In this document: positions 59,870 to 64,000 of the stretch, one piece after another
How the letters are laid out: each line of letters starts with the position of its first letter
Numbering within the stretch: the first letter of the stretch is position 1
Assembly: GCA_965203865.1 (NCBI GenBank)
Contig: OZ241916.1
Span: 1,364,001 to 1,428,000, forward strand
Length of the DNA: 64,000 bases
Origin: G965200765 sp965203865
GTDB taxonomy: Bacteria; Pseudomonadota; Gammaproteobacteria; Arenicellales; JAJDZL01
Reading direction: 5' to 3'
Notes under the pieces: model-generated
The model's input: only the letters and a program-made list of their open reading frames with translations
What the model was told of the DNA's origin: nothing
Databases searched by the model: none
Made by a program: the position numbers and the translations under genes

Positions 59870-60742
59870 ATGAAAAGCATTACACATTTTCAAATTGCCA
59901 AGGCCAATAGATTTGCTATTGCTTACCAATGCGCTAATTTGTTCAATTCTAATACGCAGTTGGTCGACAATTTGGAATTTCAGCGAGCCAAATCTGCATT
60001 TCGCCTTTTATCATCCGAAAAACAAGAAGCTCTAACAAAAAATGCTATAAATTGCATATCAGTCTTGAAGAAATACGATGGTAATTTGAAGTCTGCAAAG
60101 TCTGTGGTAATCCAGCACGACAAGGCATATCGTTCAAACGACCCAAGAGATATATTGGTAGAAACGGAGGGCGGCGAAATAGGTATAACATCAAGAAATT
60201 CAAGTGATTTCTTAAAATGCTCAAAAGTATCGAGAAATTTCGATTTCGGAAAAATTTGGTACGACAAACCCTGTTCAAGTTATTATTGGCAGGCAGTAAA
60301 TCCAGTTTTTGATGACTTGGAGTCCAGAGATAAGCAATTCTGGAAGAACATAAGAAGCAAACACGATGACTATTACATGCCAATTCTACGAGCTTTCTTG
60401 AACGAAGTAACTCGTAGTGCAGATGCTGCTAAATTATTTCATTATCTTCTTGGCGGCAAGGATTACTACAGAATTGTAAGCGAACGCCGTTATTTGTACA
60501 TCACACCCCACAACATAAACGGGCGATTAAATTTTGGAAGTAAAATTCGTTTGCCAAACAGAATTACATCTACCTACATTGACCCCAAATGTAAAACTAG
60601 AGCAAATATTGTATTCGACAATTATTGGACAATTACATTTCAATTATGCAATCCAACAGCATTAATAAAACCATGGCTTATGTTCAATATTTGCATTTTA
60701 GGAAGAAGTAATGAATTCGGGTCTGGTTCACATTATCTATAA
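59870..60742 (+). CDS. Solitary HaeIII-like restriction endonuclease
   Basis: 290 residues from ATG 59870 (AGGA upstream; the ATG at 59861 is too close to it). It resembles HaeIII (GGCC) along its length: DPRDILVE, EIGITSRNS, RNFDFGKIWYDKPCSSYYW, YYMPILRAFLNEV, YLLGGKDYYRIVS and the ending KPWLMFNICILG. In HaeIII, as I recall it, the segment after the conserved Glu is EIGLSIKH; here Glu103 is kept but the Lys position is Arg109. No C5-cytosine methyltransferase lies nearby. It may be inactive, or its methyltransferase may be elsewhere. Confidence 0.75.
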   Translation: MKSITHFQIAKANRFAIAYQCANLFNSNTQLVDNLEFQRAKSAFRLLSSEKQEALTKNAINCISVLKKYDGNLKSAKSVVIQHDKAYRSNDPRDILVETEGGEIGITSRNSSDFLKCSKVSRNFDFGKIWYDKPCSSYYWQAVNPVFDDLESRDKQFWKNIRSKHDDYYMPILRAFLNEVTRSADAAKLFHYLLGGKDYYRIVSERRYLYITPHNINGRLNFGSKIRLPNRITSTYIDPKCKTRANIVFDNYWTITFQLCNPTALIKPWLMFNICILGRSNEFGSGSHYL

Positions 60743-60800
60743 GATATAAACCTTGATAATTAGTCAATTTTATCGGAACATTCTTTAATTGAGATAGACA

Positions 60801-61637
60801 ATGAAATCATTTGGAATTAAACCGATTACACCTGTTATTGGTGCAGAGATTTCGGGAGTAGATCTGGGGCAGCCACTCACTCGGGAATGCCAGGATGCGA
60901 TTTACCAGGCATTGATTGATTATTTGGTCATTTTCTTTCGAAACCAGCCCATTGAACCCGCCCAACATCTCGCATTTGCCGAGACTTTTGGCGAATTGGA
61001 AGAACCTCACATTCATTATCGGCATATTAATGGCTTCGAAAATATTCTGGTATTGCAAAATGACCCTGACAATCCGGATGGTACTGATGTCTGGCATTCG
61101 GATGTTTCATATAAAGAGAATCCCCCTTTTGCTTCAATTCTTTGGGCAAATCAAGTTCCTGATTGCGGTGGCGATACCATCTGGGGGAATATGTATGCTG
61201 CATATGAAGCCCTTTCACCTGAACTGCAAAAATATCTTGAAAGCCTTAAAGCTGTTCACGATTTTGGGGATTTTCGAAATATGTACTTCAATGGCGAAGT
61301 AAATAATGCAGAGATGAATCAAGCTACGCACAAATTCGGTTGTGCAATTCATGATGTCGTAAAAACTCATCCCATAACAAATCGTAAATATTTATTTGTC
61401 AATCAAGCTTTTACAACGCACATTTTAGGCAGGTCGTCAGAAAGAAGCAGGAATTTACTTGGATATTTGCTGAATCATATTAATCAGCCAGAATTTCAAG
61501 TCAGATTTCAATGGCGAAAGCATTCTATAGCCATGTGGGATAACCGATGCACGCAGCACTATGCTGTTACCGATTATGGTGATAGTAAGCGAATTATGCA
61601 TCGAGCGACAGTAATTAATGACAGAAGAGCTTTCTGA
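60801..61637 (+). CDS. TauD/TfdA-family 2-oxoglutarate-dependent dioxygenase (taurine dioxygenase-like)
   Basis: 278 residues, close to TauD. Iron ligands are in VWHSDVSYKENP (H-x-D) and the distal His of CTQHYAVTDYG or RIMHRATV; the 2-oxoglutarate Arg is in KRIMHRAT. The start GIKPITPVIGAEISGVDL is typical. TauD hydroxylates taurine so that sulfite and aminoacetaldehyde are released. Other sulfonates or carboxylates are possible substrates. No tauABC transporter is adjacent; a TRAP binding protein lies 2 kb away. Confidence 0.85.
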   Translation: MKSFGIKPITPVIGAEISGVDLGQPLTRECQDAIYQALIDYLVIFFRNQPIEPAQHLAFAETFGELEEPHIHYRHINGFENILVLQNDPDNPDGTDVWHSDVSYKENPPFASILWANQVPDCGGDTIWGNMYAAYEALSPELQKYLESLKAVHDFGDFRNMYFNGEVNNAEMNQATHKFGCAIHDVVKTHPITNRKYLFVNQAFTTHILGRSSERSRNLLGYLLNHINQPEFQVRFQWRKHSIAMWDNRCTQHYAVTDYGDSKRIMHRATVINDRRAF

Positions 61638-61687
61638 TATTAGATTATTTCATATTCAAGACAATTTACGAATATCCTTCTGCCCCC

Positions 61688-62584
61688 CTACTTCAATGAT
61701 GCTAGTGCCATTAAAAAAGGCCCGTTCATTGGATGTTGCAGTATTCCAATTTTTGTGTTTTCTTTGTGGCTGGAATCAACATCCTCATAAGATTTTTCCA
61801 GCAATCTAAACACGTCTAATTTTCTAATGGCTGCAGGAATAAAATTCCAATCCCATAGCTTGTCAATTTCTAGTTCAGTACCTTCATAATCTTTCATTGG
61901 CATTAAGAATGATAGTGTGTCATCTTTAATTAATGGATACTGCTCGGACGAAAGTAAATTGGCTTTAGGATGCACTTCTGACATAACGCGAAATCGAACC
62001 TTTACTGATGCCCCTTCAACTTCGCGAGTTTTTGAAAATAATTCTTGCTTATCCATATTTTCCCAAATATCGGTTTCTGCCGCATGAGCAGATGATTTTG
62101 AATCTAAAACTACGTGGGCAAAAGCAGATTTAAGCAATGTGTCTACAGGTATAGTCTCGAAAAACGAACCGTGCACCAAGCAAATTTTCTTCCTGGGTGC
62201 AAGTTTAGAAGCTTCATTTCTGCCTTGAATAAGGTAGTAAACTTCCCGCAAATTCAAATGCTCAGGAAGTTCGTTCATTTCCCTTAGATTGTTTAATATT
62301 TTCTTTGTTAGCACAGTAATATCTTTTTTCCCAGTAGGTATAGTCGAATTAAATGAAGCAATTTGGTAGCTTTTGGTGGTTTTCATTTCTATGAACTCAC
62401 CACCATGAAACTGAGAATTCGAATCTTTGTTGCACCTCAATATAAAATCAGGAAAGGTTTTTGGTCTACAGGCAACCATATGCTCTGGATAGTAGTTGAA
62501 CTCTTCCAGATCATCGGCAAAATACCCTCTTCTACTCATCAAATTTGCATAAAAGTGGTAAATTGATGAGACAGTTGTAGCCAC
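61688..62584 (-). CDS. Putative type II restriction endonuclease
   Basis: 298 residues from a GTG start, 4 bp after the methyltransferase gene. A PD-(D/E)xK-like core is visible: KTFPDFILRC, then GGEFIEMKTTKSYQIASFNS, with Pro-Asp and Glu-x-Lys spaced as in restriction enzymes. The following STIPTGKKDI resembles conserved text of unclassified R-M nucleases. Its placement directly behind a DNA methyltransferase supports the call. Recognition site unknown. Confidence 0.7.
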   Translation of the reverse strand: MATTVSSIYHFYANLMSRRGYFADDLEEFNYYPEHMVACRPKTFPDFILRCNKDSNSQFHGGEFIEMKTTKSYQIASFNSTIPTGKKDITVLTKKILNNLREMNELPEHLNLREVYYLIQGRNEASKLAPRKKICLVHGSFFETIPVDTLLKSAFAHVVLDSKSSAHAAETDIWENMDKQELFSKTREVEGASVKVRFRVMSEVHPKANLLSSEQYPLIKDDTLSFLMPMKDYEGTELEIDKLWDWNFIPAAIRKLDVFRLLEKSYEDVDSSHKENTKIGILQHPMNGPFLMALASLK

Positions 62585-62588
62585 TGTA

Positions 62589-63482
62589 TTAATGAAATAG
62601 TGGGGGTTGAAGTTTATCAGACATTGAATTAGGCGTGTATATAGTAGTCTTGACAGGCCACACCTTTCCTAATTCGGCTGTGTGAGAGTAATCGTTTCTG
62701 TAACGACCTATGTGGTCAGATTTACGGACTGTTTTTAATCGTTTTTTTATTAATTTGTAATTTAAAGGATCTTTCTCTATACCGATTGATTTTCTATTAA
62801 GTTGACTGGCTACGGTTAGTGTAGTACCAGTTCCAGCGAATGGATCAAATATGCAATCACCAGGCAAAGATGACGAAAGAATAATTCTTAACAGCAGTGC
62901 AATTGGAGATTGCTGCTTGTGAGCTCTTTCACCATCCGTTCGGATTGCCTCATCACCAGCGAAATACCCAGAAGTTAATTCTCTGATATCATCCCAAATG
63001 TCCGTTACATACACCCCTTTTTCCCGGGGTGTGTACCCATTTGGAAGCGGAGGGTCTATTCGTAAGCGATTGAATACTGCAGGCCGATCTCCTTTTGTAG
63101 CATAAACAATGATTTGATATGCTTTTCCATAGCGATTTATGCCAGGAACTGCAGATGTCTTCTTCTTCCAAATGATAAGGTTTTGAAATGACCATCCCGA
63201 TTCTCTCAATGTCTGAAGCGTACGCTCCGAATTCTTTTCCCTTTGCATAAAATACATTGCAGCACCAGGAGCAGATTGTTTGTAAATTCTTTGGGATATG
63301 TCCGACATCCACTCCCAGTATTGAATTTCATTCATTTGGTCATCATGGCTTCTGTAGTTTTTGCCTTGATTAAATGGCGGGTCAAGAAAAGTAACGTTGA
63401 ACTCTGGAACATCCAGATTGCTACTTGATAACCATTGCAGGCAATCAGCGCAGAATATTTTATGATTGGATGGTGTTTTCAT
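62589..63482 (-). CDS. Type II DNA methyltransferase (N6-adenine or N4-cytosine)
   Basis: 297 residues. Beta-class order: catalytic motif IV FLDPPFNQGKNY near residue 32, a target-recognition middle part (PREKGVYVTDIWDDI), then motif I IFDPFAGTGTTLTVASQLNR near residue 212. DPPF favours N6-adenine, but N4-cytosine is possible. It methylates the site cut by the neighbouring endonuclease. The two genes form a minus-strand operon. Confidence 0.88.
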   Translation of the reverse strand: MKTPSNHKIFCADCLQWLSSSNLDVPEFNVTFLDPPFNQGKNYRSHDDQMNEIQYWEWMSDISQRIYKQSAPGAAMYFMQREKNSERTLQTLRESGWSFQNLIIWKKKTSAVPGINRYGKAYQIIVYATKGDRPAVFNRLRIDPPLPNGYTPREKGVYVTDIWDDIRELTSGYFAGDEAIRTDGERAHKQQSPIALLLRIILSSSLPGDCIFDPFAGTGTTLTVASQLNRKSIGIEKDPLNYKLIKKRLKTVRKSDHIGRYRNDYSHTAELGKVWPVKTTIYTPNSMSDKLQPPLFH

Positions 63483-63588
63483 AGAAGTTTTGATTTTTCA
63501 CTCTATTCTAATTCAAAATTGATTGCATATACTCCATTTTCTTGTTTGTCTGAACATACAATTTAAATTTTCGACTCCTGTTAAATGT

Positions 63589-63629
63589 AAAACTGGCGGC
63601 ATGCGATTATTTTGCATGCCGCCAGTTTT
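63589..63629 (-). terminator. Hairpin terminator after the TRAP binding protein gene
   Basis: Perfect 16-bp stem AAAACTGGCGGCATGC (63589-63604) with GCATGCCGCCAGTTTT (63614-63629), 9-base loop, ending in a short T run on the minus strand. It lies 22 bp after the TRAP protein stop. Confidence 0.85.
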
Positions 63630-63651
63630 GCTATAGCAATCAGTTTAAAAA

Positions 63652-64000
63652 TTAAGCATACCGATACGGAGGGCCGGCTTTTGTCATCGTCGTTGCATAG
63701 GTCTTCAATATATCAACCACCCGACGATTTCTATCACTGGTTTGGGCAATCTCATCCCAAAACTTCAAAGCTTCATCCGTAACCTGCTGCCATTCGGATT
63801 CAGGAATAGATGTGAGCTCAAGTTTCGTTCCTGTAGAACGAAAGTGAGCTTCCCCCCACCAGTACCAATGCTGTCGATAGTAGTGAGAACTGTCCATGCA
63901 AAGTTTGAACAACATCTTCAAGTGTTCCGGCAATTCATTCCACCTGTCGGAGTTGACGAAATAAGAACCCGCCCATGCACCGGATATATTGTTTGTGAGG
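63652..64000 (-). CDS. TRAP transporter substrate-binding protein (DctP-like), C-terminal part
   Basis: The frame enters from the right edge and ends at 63652; 115 codons are visible and the N-terminus is outside. The visible part, with NISGAWAGSYFVNSDRWNEL, PEHLKMLFKLCMDSSHYYRQ and ESEWQQVTDEALKFWDEIA, matches the C-terminal helices of TRAP periplasmic binding proteins. It would capture a carboxylate- or sulfonate-type solute for a sodium-driven importer. The permease genes are not in view. Confidence 0.8.
   Translation of the reverse strand, partial: LTNNISGAWAGSYFVNSDRWNELPEHLKMLFKLCMDSSHYYRQHWYWWGEAHFRSTGTKLELTSIPESEWQQVTDEALKFWDEIAQTSDRNRRVVDILKTYATTMTKAGPPYRYA

Noticed and set aside
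45880..64000. Prophage or integrative element inserted at tRNA-Leu
   Set aside because: I found no integrase and no second copy of the tRNA 3' end within the window; it cannot be excluded beyond the right edge.
1..64000. CRISPR arrays, rRNA genes, known riboswitches
   Set aside because: No regularly spaced direct repeats, rRNA stretches or recognised riboswitch cores were seen.

Overview
The window looks like a chromosomal segment of a gammaproteobacterium of moderately low G+C, probably marine or host-associated. The evidence is gene order: dapB-carA-carB, prfB-lysS, lolC-lolD, lpxK-kdsB, and above all uvrC-pgsA followed by tRNA-Gly, tRNA-Cys and tRNA-Leu, which is the order known from E. 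coli and relatives. TTG and GTG starts are common. TGA is used as a stop, shown by the prfB frameshift site.

Layout. 1-3.8 kb (minus): a PotD-like binding protein, cut by the window edge, with two flavoprotein dehydrogenase subunits. 3.9-7.3 kb (plus): glycosyltransferase, nucleoside phosphorylase-like protein, SPL-type radical SAM enzyme and short-chain dehydrogenase. 7.25-14.7 kb: endonuclease V, then dapB-carA-carB, split just before carA by a mobile element. 14.8-24.7 kb: Bax inhibitor-like protein, tRNA-Ser, Dph6-like protein, pntAB, prfB-lysS, lolC-lolD. 24.7-26.9 kb (minus): unknown protein, periplasmic ankyrin protein and Rieske-like protein. 27-37 kb: a complete membrane-bound formate dehydrogenase locus (catalytic, FeS and cytochrome b subunits, Tat-target peptide, TorD chaperone, polyferredoxin, DUF3305/DUF3306) with divergent fdhD. 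37-42 kb: lpxK, kdsB, a low-molecular-weight phosphatase, an L,D-transpeptidase and nagZ, then a DUF4143 ATPase. 42.4-45.9 kb: efp, uvrC, pgsA and three tRNAs.

From 45.96 kb to the right edge is an accessory region rich in DNA restriction: McrBC; a CfrBI-type restriction-modification pair with a HEAT-repeat methyltransferase; a Schlafen-AlbA/HATPase protein bracketed by the endonuclease gene and a decayed second copy of its 3' end; a solitary HaeIII-like endonuclease; and another type II pair. Between them lie LOG, a phosphoribosyltransferase, sulfolactate lyase suyAB, a methyltransferase-like protein, a bactofilin, a cupin-like protein and a TauD-type dioxygenase. The right edge cuts a TRAP transporter binding protein. 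SuyAB and TauD both release sulfite from organosulfonates, suggesting sulfonate use.

The most unusual object is at 9114-10354: an RNA-guided nuclease gene (tnpB) without tnpA, bounded by 24-bp terminal inverted repeats (23 of 24 matching) and an exact 8-bp target duplication (ATTTTATG). That is the architecture of a DDE-type transposon rather than of an IS200/IS605 element. The right-hand duplication contains the start codon of carA.
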